Assembly: GCF_031143425.1 (NCBI RefSeq)
Contig: NC_090451.1
Coordinates: 665,164,575 to 665,228,574, forward strand
DNA: 64,000 nucleotides
Source: Pleurodeles waltl
Lineage: Eukaryota; Chordata; Amphibia; Caudata; Salamandridae
Reading direction: 5' to 3'
Part shown: piece by piece, positions 11,214-22,097 of the stretch
Numbering within the stretch: the first letter of the stretch is position 1
Layout: each line of letters starts with the position of its first letter
Program-made: the position numbers and the translations under genes
Notes under the pieces: model-generated
What the model saw: only the letters and a program-made list of their open reading frames with translations
What the model was told of the DNA's origin: nothing
Databases searched by the model: none

Positions 11214-12279
11214 GGCCCGTATTTATACTTTCTTTGCGCCGTATTTGTGTCATTTTTTGACGCAAAAGCAGCGCAAACTTGCAAAATACAATTGGGGCAT
11301 ATTTATACTCCGTTTGCGCCGAATTTGCGTCGTTTTTTTCGACGCAAATTCGACGCAAAACTAACTCCATATTTATACTTTGGCGTTAGAAGCGTCTAGC
11401 GCCAAAGTTCATGGAGTTAGCGTCATTTTTTTGCGTGAACACCTTCCTTGCGTTAATGATATGCAAGGTAGGCGTTCCCGTCTTAAAAAATGACTCCGAT
11501 GCATATGCGTCGTATTTATACTCCCGGGCAAAAATGACGCCCGGGAGTGGGCGGGTCTAAAAAACCCGCATTAGCGCCGGATTTTAGCGCCTGGGTCAGG
11601 GCAGGCGTTAAGGGACCTGTGGGCTCAGAATGAGCCCAGAGGTGCCCTCCCCTGCCCCCAGGGACACCCCCTGCCACCCTTGCCCACCCCAGGAGGACAC
11701 CCAAGGATGGAGGGACCCACCCCAGGGACATTAAGGTAAATCCAGGTAAGTATTTTTTTTTGTGGCATAGGGGGGCCAGATTTGTGCCCCCCTACATGCC
11801 ACTATGCCCAATGACCATGCCCAGGGGACAGAAGTCCCCTGGGCATGGCCATTGGGCAAGTGGGCATGACTCCTGTCTTTGCTAAGACAGGAGTAATTTC
11901 AATGGGGGATGGGCGTCGTAAAAAAATGGCGCAAATCGGGTTGTGGCGATTTTTTTGCCTCAGCCTGACTTGCACCATTTGTGGACGCCCATACGCCATT
12001 TTCCCCCTACGCCGGCGCTGCCTGGTGTACATCGTTTTTTTTAACGCACACCAGACAGCGCCGGCGGCTAACGCCGGCTAACGTCATTCAATAAATACAG
12101 CGCCGGCATGGCGATTCAGAATGGCGTTAGCCGGCGCTAATTTTTTTGGCGCAAAACTGCGTTAGCGCAGTTTTGCGTCAAAATGTATAAATATGGCCCA
12201 ATTGTATTTTGTAAGTTTGCGCCGTTTTTGCGTCAAAAAGTGATGCAAATGCGGCACAAAAAAAGTATAAATGTGGGCC
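11214..12279. mobile_element. Nested foldback element, PIF/Harbinger type
   Basis: The outer ends are GGCCCGTATTTATACTTT on the left and, as reverse complement, GGCCCACATTTATACTTT on the right. They are flanked by TTA at 11,211-11,213 and 12,280-12,282, a TWA duplication typical of PIF/Harbinger. The long arms (about 80 bp, rich in TTTGCGCC and GACGCAAA) are inverted copies of each other. Inside them lies a second pair of ends, GGGGCATATTTATAC at about 11,295 and its inverse near 12,185-12,200. A further CATATTTATACTTTGGCG end occurs near 11,370, so at least two similar elements are nested. The GC-rich core contains more palindromic GGCGTTAGC/GCTAACGCC blocks. No transposase. Confidence 0.78.
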
Positions 12280-12340
12280 TTAATGTTTAGTCAGTCATGG
12301 TAGTTTTAGCCTTCTCGTGGATAAAATGTTGTGGAAACAA

Positions 12341-12403
12341 GTCTGGGGTTCAGGTGTGTGAATAGCAGGGTGAAGCACGCGCTCCACCAACTGAGCTACT
12401 TAA
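12341..12403 (-). other. tRNA-like relic or SINE head
   Basis: The minus strand reads TAGCTCAGTTGGTGGAGCGC, an excellent match to a tRNA D-arm and A box. A T-arm/B box is not clear in the expected place, and no acceptor stem can be paired. It is most likely a decayed tRNA-derived SINE or tRNA pseudogene. Confidence 0.4.
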
Positions 12404-13470
12404 GTTTATAAAATCACACTATTTGAAGGTGCAGCGATACTTTTGGTCGACCATAACTTATAGATTTATTTATTCGGCATTTTTTAAAAACGAAGTCCCT
12501 GATAGGCAGTTTCATGGCGCTTTTTCGATACAAATGTATTAAAGAAATACGTGCGATATCACCACCTAGTTTTATCTCGCCCATTCCCTACCTTTACTCA
12601 GCCAGGAAGTGTGTTTTTCCAATGCATTTACATTCCACGGTTTTAAGATAGTGATTGAATGCACCAACTGTAGAGGCCAACCCAGCGTTTCATCTTTCTG
12701 AGACTCATCAAAACGAGCACAGATTGAGGAACAGCAACACAGGTGATATAACAAGCGTTGAATAATTCGCCCTTCTCCCACAAACCCGGTGTCTATATCT
12801 TTGAGCACCTGATCTTTAACTCGACTGAGTGCCCTGTTGCAGATGCGTGTATAATCTGCAGGTCACACAGATGCACCCGACAGGCCAGTTCACCCTTTCA
12901 TGCTTCCAAGATCGATAAAAGGTGCGCTACATAATTGCAATTTCAATACAGAAGGAGCATCATGAACTAGTGAAATGACACATACAGCCTAAAAGCGAAA
13001 ATGAGGTTTTCTTAAGGTATATCTAAATTATCAATTAAGTAGTCGTTTAAGATTGACTGAAAACCTAAATGCCTCCATCAAGCAGGCGAAAGCAGACGTG
13101 CAAGACACTGAAAGTACAGCACGAATTTAATTGATTTTCTCTTTCAAAATACAAATATAGAACATTCTGTGCGCGCTTTATAAAAATATAATTTTAGTTA
13201 AGTGCACTGCACGTACTTTTTGCCTTGGGTGATTTCTATAATCGGACTTATGACAGGTCAGCCCACCACACACAGATCCCATTAAGAAACAGAAAATGGT
13301 AATTCGTGGCACTGGCAAAATGACATTTCGTTAGACATACACAGGCTGCCCTTTTTTGTTCGCGTTGGCTGTTTAATAGTCTGGTTTCATAACCCCGCAA
13401 ATTTTCGATTTTTGTAATGTCTGGGTATTAACTATAATTTAGTCCAAACTGCTCAAATGTCACACCTGTT
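12404..13470. other. No recognised gene or element
   Basis: AT-rich sequence with only short unconvincing frames. Nothing that I can name. Confidence 0.5.
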
Positions 13471-15205
13471 AGCACTTTCAATTTGAAGCGCCTGGAAAAG
13501 TCTGAAAAGGGTTGACCAGCATGCGGTGAAAGGCTGCAGCACCTGCCAGCAGACTGCTGGAAGATAACAACGTTGGGATGGCATTCAGTGTCCAGCCAGT
13601 CTTACACAGTGCCCGCGACGGGTCTCCAGGGTGGCACCAAGGAACGGATTGCACAGTCTGTGTACTATTCACGTTTGAGGTCAACATCAAAAATCAGCTT
13701 ACAGGCCGGCACCGCAAGGTTTGAATAGTCTCTGTATAGTGTGCCAGGCAGTGATTAAGTGTCAGGCATTGCTACAGGCTGGCACTGCAAAACGGTTCAG
13801 AGTCTCTGCATAGTGTTTCTGGCACTGATCAGATGACGGGGGTTAGCCGACAGGCTGGCACTGCAAATTGGTTTGAATTGTCTCTGTATAGTGTGCCAGG
13901 CAGTTATAAAGTGACAGAAATAGTACAGGCTGGCACTGCGAGGTTTGACTGGTCTATATGCTGTGCCATGTAGTCATGATTTGAAGGCATCAGTCTGCCG
14001 GTTGGCATTGCATTTATAGTCTCCGCTAAAGTTCAACGAGGGGAGATGGGGTTCCATCAATCAAGCCACAGACTGGAACCTAAGGGAAGTTTGAGCATAC
14101 CGCCTGTACAGCATCAGGCAGTGAAGAGGTGGCGGAAATCAGTCTTTGCGACGGCACTGCAAGGCTTCAAAAGTCACCAAGGTATTCTCCTGTAGGCAGT
14201 GTGGGTGCACCAGAAATCAGCCTAGAGGCTGGCACTACAGAAACGCCTGATTGATATCTGCAGAGTGCACATCGGTTATGATGCCAGGTATCAGTCTGGA
14301 GGAGGCGCTGCAAGAAGCATTTAACGGTGTTAGTGTGGTGTAGCAGCATGTTGTACGATGCCAGGCAGAGTGGCACAGCAGCAGGATTCATCAAACGTTA
14401 TGTTGCACCTTGTTGACGACGCATCAGTGGTCAGTTTGTGCACGGGCACCACAGCAAAGTTTTAATTGCCTCTATATTCAGCACGACTGGGCAGATGATT
14501 CGGGTTCCGTTTTCAGACTGATGCTACGAGATTTCAATTGCTTCGATGCAGAGCACAAGGCAGTGATGAGGTGTCAGGCACCAGTCTGCAAGCTGGCACT
14601 GCATGAATTGATCCTGCATGGTGCAACACACAGTGATGAGATGCCGAGGATCAGCTGTAGACTGGTACACCACAAGGATGTTTAAGAAGGGTGTATAGAG
14701 CACCAGGCAGTGATTTGTGTTTGTACAGTTCATAGATTGGTGAGGAGAGGTGGTTAAATGGTTTCCTGACCGGTACTGCAACACATGAATATGCTCTGCA
14801 GAGTGCACAAGTCTATGATGAGATGTCAGGTTCAGCCTGTATGCCAAGAGTTTTCACTGGTGCCTTACAGTACACCAAGAGGTGAGAAGAAGCCAGGCTG
14901 GTATCACAGTGTTTCAGAGAGACGTCTGTGCTTGGTCTGTAAGTCTGCTACGAGTTGCCAGGCTTTAGTATATTTGCTGGCACCTTAGGAATTTCTGAAC
15001 AAGCATTGTAGTGCACAGGTACGTAGTGAGGCATCATGGATTGGTCTGCAGTCTGGCCCCACTAGAAACTTTAAATAGTCATAGTATATTGCACCAGTAG
15101 ACATTGAAGTTCCAAGGATCACTCTACAGGCAGACCTCACAGAATCTCTGATGACTACAGCACAATGCACCAAGTATTGGTCTGCCGGGTGGTACTGCTG
15201 GGAAG
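13470..15205 (+). repeat. Diverged tandem array, about 75-bp unit, roughly 23 copies
   Basis: Blocks beginning CAGGCTGGCACTGCA recur at 13,702, 13,775, 13,851, 13,926 and about 13,999, then more weakly at about 14,146, 14,222, 14,297, 14,584 and onward to about 15,185. The spacing is 73-78 bp. Each unit contains TCTCTGTATAGTGTG and CCAGGCAGTGAT-like segments. Copies differ by substitutions and small indels, so the array is old. The left edge is vague (13,470-13,620). The right edge falls about 85 bp from the stop codon of the C2CD4-like gene on the opposite strand. Confidence 0.82.
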
Positions 15206-15290
15206 AGAAAGCTCGTTTTCCCTTCAGCTGCTATCCTTTTGAAATAGAGCTCTTCACAAAGAGTTCAAGGCTAGCTCTCTCGACCTCGCT

Positions 15291-15962
15291 CTAGTCTCCT
15301 TTGCTGCTGCTGTTCTCGTCTTCGCCTCCAATGCTGGAACTGACCCGGGTTCTATGTTTCTTCTGAGCTCGGGATAGATGCTTCTTGATGAGGCGCTGAA
15401 GCCGGGTTTTACCTTCTGGAACCCCCAGACGGAGATGACGGCTGGGGGCAGACAGGTCCCAGGAGAATGAGCGGGTGGTCTTCCCTGCACGAGTTGGTGG
15501 AGATGACTGAGGTGAGGGCAGCGAAGAACAAGAACTTCCCCGGACTAAGTTAATGGGCCCTGCAGCTGGTGGTCTACGTGATACTGGCTGCTCCACCAGA
15601 GGTTCCTGGGGCTCTGAGAGCTGTGGACTGGATAGCCCAGACCTGACCGTCCTCCATCCCTCTTGATTTAGCCCTCCAAAAAACAGACTCTCCTTCCTGT
15701 ACACACACGGGCTCTCCCCAAGTGCCAGGAAGCCATAAGGGGTGGTGATTCGACGCAGGTGAGGCAAAGACATGGCCAACCGGGTTCCAGGTTCCTGATC
15801 CCCAGAGTACAGCTCTCCCACACTCCTGGGAGGTGGGCTGAGTGGCCCCAGGCTGCGGGTACCACTACCCAGGCTTGGAATGATGAACTGTGGGATGCTC
15901 TCAGGGGTGACCACCAGATCCAGGAAAGCACGTGGCCGGCGCTCAGCCCTCTGTGTAGGCAT
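15291..15962 (-). CDS. C2CD4: C2CD4A/B-like protein lacking the C2 domain
   Basis: This 223-residue ORF resembles the C2CD4 (NLF) family of vertebrate proteins, which in mammals are mainly nuclear and include inflammation-induced members. Three family landmarks are visible: TPESIPQFIIP at residues 19-29; MSLPHLRRITTPYGF and GESPCVYRKESLFF at about 64-95; and a basic C-terminal block RLQRLIKKHLSRAQKKHR followed by RVSSSIGGEDE. The middle is Ser/Pro-rich, as in the family. Relatives are about 350-420 residues and carry a C-terminal C2 domain. Here a stop (TAG) follows SSSKGD and no C2-like frame is found before the 75-bp array, so the protein is truncated or the last part lies elsewhere. The first ATG is used; upstream in-frame sequence is open for a while, so a longer or spliced N terminus is possible. 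The position fits the promoter at 16.25 kb. Confidence 0.75.
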   Translation of the reverse strand: MPTQRAERRPRAFLDLVVTPESIPQFIIPSLGSGTRSLGPLSPPPRSVGELYSGDQEPGTRLAMSLPHLRRITTPYGFLALGESPCVYRKESLFFGGLNQEGWRTVRSGLSSPQLSEPQEPLVEQPVSRRPPAAGPINLVRGSSCSSLPSPQSSPPTRAGKTTRSFSWDLSAPSRHLRLGVPEGKTRLQRLIKKHLSRAQKKHRTRVSSSIGGEDENSSSKGD

Positions 15963-16224
15963 GATGAGAACACCGAGGCTTGAGGAGCAACAGCTGCAAA
16001 GCGATATCTGAGGAACAAAGTGGCAGGCACTTGGACAACGGATAAGAATGGACTACAAAATAACTGGGATGAGTTCGAATTTCCAGAAACAAACAGGGAA
16101 AAAAGGACTGAAATCTGGTAAGTAGATGGCTGGCTGACAAATCAAGTTTGAAGACTATGGCTCTGTGGTGGTAATACTGCAGAGAACCTCAAAAGCGTTA
16201 ACGGACGCCGAGGGGAAGAAAATG

Positions 16225-16450
16225 AGCGGCGCGAGCATTACCGGCCTCACCGGTTTATATAGCGAAAGAGACGTGTTATCCCGCCCCCTCAAGGGCGAGG
16301 CTAATTTGATTGGCCACACCTCCCATTGAAGATCGCTCCTAGCCGCTCCTTTGAGGCGGAGCCTGTCATCTCTCCAGGAGAGCGTCGTTACGTGCTGGGA
16401 ACGCGACGTCTGTTCCAATCACCCCTCGAAGGTGGGTGCGTGGGCGGGAC
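16225..16450 (-). promoter_or_regulatory. Core promoter of the C2CD4-like gene
   Basis: On the minus strand, a perfect TATATAAA lies at 16,254-16,261. A GC box (GGGGGCGGG) is at about 16,280-16,288 and CCAAT at 16,309-16,313, in the expected order and spacing. This predicts a start near 16,225-16,232, about 265 bp upstream of the ATG. The region is CpG-rich compared with its surroundings. A second CCAAT (plus strand, 16,414-16,418) and GGGCGGG (16,442-16,448) lie just upstream and could allow divergent transcription. A pyrimidine tract ending in CAG near 16,009 could be a splice acceptor for the coding exon. Confidence 0.68.
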
Positions 16451-17320
16451 TATTTGCTGTTCAGCGGCCATTTCAGATTAAGCACGATTTCTCGAAGGTG
16501 ACGCAGCTCAAAAGCGGCTGCTCGTGAAATTAGATTTTGTGCGTTCCCCGTGAGGGAGACACACGTACCCTGAAGTAGTTTATGCTTCATGCTGGAACTG
16601 TCAACCTTTCATTTAGGGAACCTTAAAAAAAAAAAAAATGCGTGGGGAAATGTTTTGAGGTGGGGGGCGTGAGGAAGGGAATTAGTACTTAGCGCGTCCG
16701 TGTGGTGCTGTAACATAGTTTTGTGTGTTACCGCTTTTCCACGATCATTTTGCAGGACATTTTTGCGTGTGTAAACATATTGTGCTTATACATGCGAACA
16801 TTTTACACCTAGAAAGTGGGAGATTTTGAAGAAAAATTAGCGGGATTCTTCCCACTGGCTGGCTTTTAATGAAGCAGAGGCAATTTTAGGCAGGAGAACG
16901 TGAAAAATAAGACATTTTTGACTAAATAAATAGGGAGGCGCCCTGTCTGTTAGGGGTGTATTGGCCTGCATGTTATGTTTTCGTGAGGAGGCATTTGTCG
17001 ACCTCAGAAGATATTTGTTGGGGAGCACTGGGGCTTTGTCACACAGTAACTTTTTGAGGTTTCACTTTAAACCTCACTGTTTTAAGTGAGGCTTTTTTAA
17101 AAGACATAACTCGTCCAGGAAACTTAGTTTATGTAATTATTAATATTCCTACAATATTTGTCGTTCTATCCCTTTATGAGCTCGTGTAGTAAGCCCAGAC
17201 TCCTCTCTTGCAACGTTTAAGAGAAGTTTGGAAATTAACTTCTATCCCAATGGAATGCAACAGCTTTAAGGGTTGAGATAGCAATAATAAATACTAGTTA
17301 TTTGCCACACATACTGTCCT
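16451..17320. other. Upstream flank of C2CD4-like gene; nothing else recognised
   Basis: The left part (to about 16,560) keeps some CpG content from the promoter region. There is an A-run at 16,625-16,638. No further gene or element seen. Confidence 0.45.
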
Positions 17321-17630
17321 TTAACCCTTTCGCTGCTACGCCTTTTCCCCCTCCTGTGCTAAGCCTTTTTTGGCTATTTGGGGGTAGTTCGCACTTAGGC
17401 CCCTGTGACCTTTTTGTCCACGTAAGCTATCCACGCCAAATTTGTGTTCTTTTTTCCAAAATCCTTGGGATTCTGAAGGTACCCAGAGTTTGTGGTTCCC
17501 CTGATGGGGACTGAGAAATTAGCCAAAATACAGCTGCACTTTGAGTTTTTGGGGAAAAATTGGAAAAAAGTGCTTCAGAAGAAAGCATCTGTTTTTTCCC
17601 TGCAAATGCTATTAACAAAGGGTTTGGGGT
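17321..17630 (+). mobile_element. piggyBac-like terminus, truncated copy
   Basis: Begins TTAACCCTTTCGCTGC and continues with CCTTTTCCCCCTCCTGTG, TTGGCTATTTGGGG and AGTTCGCACTTAGGCCC. These match, in inverted orientation, the terminus at 29,430-29,738, block by block over about 300 bp. TTAA followed by CCC is the expected junction of piggyBac-type elements. The copy stops abruptly at about 17,625-17,630, where the LINE coding sequence begins, so it cuts off the LINE 3' end. Confidence 0.6.
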
Positions 17631-17639
17631 GCATATTCT

Positions 17640-19541
17640 GAATATCTAATTTTGACAATGTAAAGTGCTCCAGTGCAGTTTGAACTTCAGATAAGAACGT
17701 CCCAGAACATGCACAGTCGAATAGAATTCCCAAAGCTATAAAGCACCTTAAAGTATTAGCATTAGCATGTAGGATTCAGCAATACCACCTCAAGATAGCT
17801 GCGGATCCTGTAATATATATGCTCACCAGTCCTAACTCCAGTCGTAGAATTTCCACTGAGGTCATGGAATGTAAAGTTCAAATCTATTGTAAAATCTTAC
17901 CTTTCACCTTATCCATAAAATGCCAACCACTGACTTTAATCGTTTCAACAGCTTAAAGAAGAGTGGGAGGATCCTTCATTTTATAAACCGACAAAAGATG
18001 TTTAAAATGCCTATGACCAGTTGCCCCATAAAGTGTTTTTAGTGAATTTCCATGAGCTTAAGCCATATTTAAAATATGGGCAAAATGGTCTTTATCTGCC
18101 AAACTCGCTGAGATGTTTCTGCCCAAGTAGGGGAACAATTTGACTACCTCTAAGGGAATATTTGTAAAGGACCAACTACAACCTTTACCCCTCGAACAAC
18201 CTGTTGCAGAGCATCTCATAATTTCAGTCTTATCAATATTGACCTTCAGAAACTGGTCATCAGAGTAGGTCCATAAAACGTCTAGACGTTTCTGAAGGCC
18301 TCTAGGACTCAGATCTAATAGGACAATATTGTTTGCGTAAAGCAGAGTCCCCATGGGGTAACCACCTAATTTTGGGGCATCCCCACCAATTATACTCACT
18401 GCCAGAGGTAAAGCTGCCATATTTCATGAAAAAAGTAAAGGGGTCAATATTCAGCCCTGTTTAAGCACATTTCTAATTGGAAATTTCAGTGTCATGCCTC
18501 GCCTGCCCCCTAACATAATGTGACACCATGTATCTGTATGAAGGAGAATAATAAGTTTTAGAAGGCCCTCTGGAATACCCATAGCATTCAACTTCTTCCA
18601 AAGAATCTGCCTTTCACTGTGATGAAACACAGTTGAGAAATCAATAAAGGCCGCATAGACCGGCATTTTCTTCCCCTTCACACATTTTTCCAGCAGCAAA
18701 TGGGTCACCATTATATTATCAAGGGTCGAGTGCCCAGCTCTAAACCCAGCCCGTTCGAATGGGACAATAACATTTTCTTCTACCCAGTCTAGCAGGTTAT
18801 TTAGGATACATCTGGCAAAGATTTTCCCTGAAGCATCTAATAAGTGATCTGCCTATAATTTCCCAGAAAATGTACAGATCTCTTCTTATTGAGCGACAAT
18901 AAAATACTTCTCTTCCATGAGTTTGGAACCTTCCCAGTTGAATAACAATAATGAAAAATGCAGATAGATAAATAGCCCAACATTCCATATCTAATTTTAA
19001 AATAGAAATGGGCAATTGATCAGGACCTCTTGCCCCCGTGTTTGTAGCAGCTCTGAGGAGGCACAAAACTCCCTGTTGCGAGGAGGCAGAAGGAAGAAAA
19101 TTCTCACAGCTACCTCAACATCTAGGAGCCTTTCCGTACACCCAACTGAGGACAGGATTCATGGCATATAAGGAATTATATAATTCTGCCATTTCATACT
19201 AGTTATATACTAGTTATGGTATTTCTTTTTGGCTCAACTAGGGTGCCTGTGTTTTCCCCTACAATTCTCCAAAAAGCTTTTGAGTTGTTATACTTTGCTG
19301 CCTCGGTTAGCATGATCCAAATGTCATCACAACTACACCTTTTTTGGATTCTTAACCATCTAGACCCTCTTCTTTTAAGACATGCAATCCATCTATTTCT
19401 CTCTTTAGGATAATAGACACATTGCCTTCTTTGAAAGTGATTAATAAGCATATTAAAAGTGAACCTTTTATTAAAATTATTTAACTGATTTGCTATCTCC
19501 TCCTGGAGAGGCCTTCTGGGGAGGGTGATATACAAATACAT
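17640..19541 (-). pseudogene. LINE ORF2 reverse transcriptase part, broken
   Basis: Fragments in order: GPDQLPISILKLD near 19,010; AAFIDFSTVFHHSE near 18,630, where the family normally has FDFSxAFD; FPIRNVLKQG near 18,460; LLYANNIVLLD at about 18,310-18,345; and FLKVNIDKTEIM near 18,230. The C-terminal run VSGWHFMDKV and ILRLELGLVS lies down to about 17,700. The catalytic YADD is YANN: both Asp codons are Asn, each a single G-to-A change. Several stops and frameshifts follow. No active RT could be made. Confidence 0.82.
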
Positions 19542-20521
19542 TTTCTCATACCCTCCTCAAATACATGGATCGGCAGCCAACAAGAAGAGGACATAGACTC
19601 AATAATTTTCCTTAATTCAATGGCGAACCTATGTTTATCTTCAATAGACCATAACACCTTCCCATTCACAATACCAAGCAACACCTCCTCCTCATCCGAT
19701 ATTTGCCATAGGCAACTGAGCTCCGGATTCCCTAGGATAATAGAGAGCATTATATTGTGGTCACTCCAATCGTTCTTTAGTACATTTAAATCAGACACCC
19801 AAGGGAAACTCAAATACAAACTAATAACATAATCAATAACTGTTTCAGAATTTACAGACGTGTGTGTATAACAGGCCGAAGTGTCGCTCTGAAGTCTCCC
19901 ATTAAGAACAACAAAATCATATTCCCTACAAGCACCCAGGACAAGAGCACTTCTATTTGTCCTAGAAGTTTGAGGGAACATGGCAACCAGAATATTTAAC
20001 ACCTGCTCCCTTTCCTTATCAGCCAAAAGAGCCAGGGAATGATTAGAAATAGTGGCGTTGAAATCTCCCATGATTAGGGGCCTGGAGGTACCCACCTTGG
20101 CCATTATTATAATAATGTAATCAAAAAAGTAATTCAACAAATAGGCATTTTCTTGACCTGGTGGAACATACAAATTGGCCAAGATAAAAGGAGCAAAGTG
20201 ACATCTATCCCAGTTCTGGTCAGGGAAAACAATACAATGTAACAGTTTTGAGCGATGACTAAAAAATTGATACACCATGGAACATTTTGTAGACTGAAGT
20301 GTACCTATACCACCACTCCCATGGCCACTCCTAGATTTTTTAGCTGAACTGATAATAACATAAAACTTTTTGACCTCAGAAGGGGCAGTAGCCCATATCT
20401 CTTGGAGGCAGACTATAGCGGGATTCTGTGCACCCAGATTCCAAATCTTCCCTAAGTTGGTCCAACAGCCAGCAATGTTCCATGATATTTTTCTAATATT
20501 TTGCAACATACTACTAAACAC
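19493..20521 (-). pseudogene. LINE ORF2 APE-type endonuclease domain, long open fragment
   Basis: A 342-codon open frame with the apurinic-endonuclease fold signatures of non-LTR elements: SWNIAGC near the N terminus, VCLQEIWAT (metal-binding Glu), GGIGTL, LIMGDFNATI at about 20,050-20,082, IDYVISL and the terminal SDHNIMLS. The C terminus runs on into the linker before the RT, which continues in another frame (19,541-19,203). This is the longest frame in the window and belongs to the retrotransposon, not a host gene. Confidence 0.85.
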
Positions 20522-20985
20522 CCCACTTCAATACCTTCGAGATAGAGGATTTTTCTCATATTTAAACAGCCAGCAAGCCAAGCCCCTTTAGACACATCTT
20601 CATTTTTGGACAACAAGCCTGACTTTTGATCAGTACATTCAACCAGTCGCCTACCATCTTTACATGAGATCACAGTCAATTTCGCATTAGCCTTCATTTC
20701 CTCTTGAGACGCTAAACTCTCATCAAGAGCACCCAACCGTTGCACAGACTTCCTGCCCCTTTCATCAAACCTTTCCCCTGAAGAGAAGAGGGAATTATAT
20801 CAATTCCTTGGGACAAAAAAAGTCGCCAATCATCAAAATCAAATTTGTGATAGCAGGGGACCTAAATTGAACCCTAGTTTTTTTCACCCAACCAGAATCT
20901 AGCAGTTCTACCAGTTCTAAGGCACTACTCCTAACCAATCGAAGTTGATGAACCTGGGTTAGAAGATTTAACACAAACGAACAGT

Positions 20986-22097
20986 TTAAAAAGAAGGAAT
21001 CATCAAATAGAGAATAAAATCCAAATAAGTTCTTTCTGTTAAATTATTAAAACTTGTACTGTAAGAAAGCTGATAATTTTGATTGTTATTAATTGCCTTA
21101 TATGGTATGTTCTGAGGCACCAAGACTGGAGGGATAGGATTTATAATCGCCGTAGACAACGTTATCACCTTTTTAGGGCCTTTCTTATCCCTTAGTGTAG
21201 AAATATTTGGTACTGATAGCACAGTTTTAAGAGGGACAATCTCAGACTCCTTAACCAAAATGACTTCTTTATCCACCCCAACCTCCCCAACAGGGACGTC
21301 CTCGTTTTCATTGTTGATATCTCCCGCCCTTTTCACAGAGCGATTAACCAACTGTATCTGCCCTTGTTCCAATTGGCCTGCACACTTTCCCTAAGAACTA
21401 TTAACAAATTCATCTGGAAATTTAAATTTCCTAACTCCTTTTTTCTTAAAGCATCTTAACTTTCATTTAACCTTTTGCCCAACTTTTTTGCTCTATTCTC
21501 TGGAGCTGCCCCAAATTCTGAATAGATATGATTTGTTTCTTTCACGCTTCCCTTCAATTTAAAAATTGGGAATACTTTCTTACAGCTGGATATGCAAGGG
21601 GACTTTAAGTTCCCTACGCCGCCCAAAACATCAGCTGGGGAACAATCTTCCTCCTTAAGAAGGAGCTCTTTAGATGATAGGTCAGTTTCATCATTCCCAA
21701 TCCCAGATTTAAACTCATCAACTGGGGCTAGGCGTTTCGATGTTGGACAACCAACTTGTACTGCTACATCACAATTAACGGAACCTGACTGTGCATCAAC
21801 AAAAGCATCCCCCTCACATTTAAATGTAAGCTCTTTCAAAATTATTGTCAAGCTGTTCAGCAGATGATCAATACTGACAGTTGTTTTTTCTAAAAGCTGC
21901 AAAATAAAAGACAGAATTCTCTTGAGGCACTGAGGGGTCCTAGAAAAACAAACATAATCATTAGACAGATTCACAGCTGTGTTAAACGGTAGCTCAGGAC
22001 AAGAGCAAGAAGACAGGATCGACCTGGAAGAGAAGTTGATACTAGGAGTACTGCTAAAAAATTCCAGAGACCTCCTCTTCCTCTGTGATGGTGGCAA
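20986..22097 (-). pseudogene. LINE ORF1 fragments
   Basis: Two minus-strand frames, 22,097-21,456 (213 codons) and 21,372-20,986 (128 codons), lie just upstream of the endonuclease ORF where ORF1 should be. They are Ser/Lys/Glu-rich with no motif I can name; a leucine-rich stretch CLKRILSFILQLLEK could be coiled coil. Assignment rests on position and orientation. Confidence 0.55.

Noticed and set aside
11845..12081. Frames in the GC-rich core of the foldback element
   Set aside because: Open on both strands because of palindromic GC-rich sequence; no protein similarity.
12341..12403. Functional tRNA gene
   Set aside because: Only the D-arm matches; acceptor and T stems cannot be formed.
13470..15205. 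75-bp spaced repeats as a CRISPR array
   Set aside because: Copies diverge along their full length, with no short identical repeats and unique spacers, and the context is a vertebrate genome.
15254..15490. Second minus frame overlapping the C2CD4-like ORF
   Set aside because: Wrong frame relative to all conserved C2CD4 landmarks; no C2-domain pattern in it.
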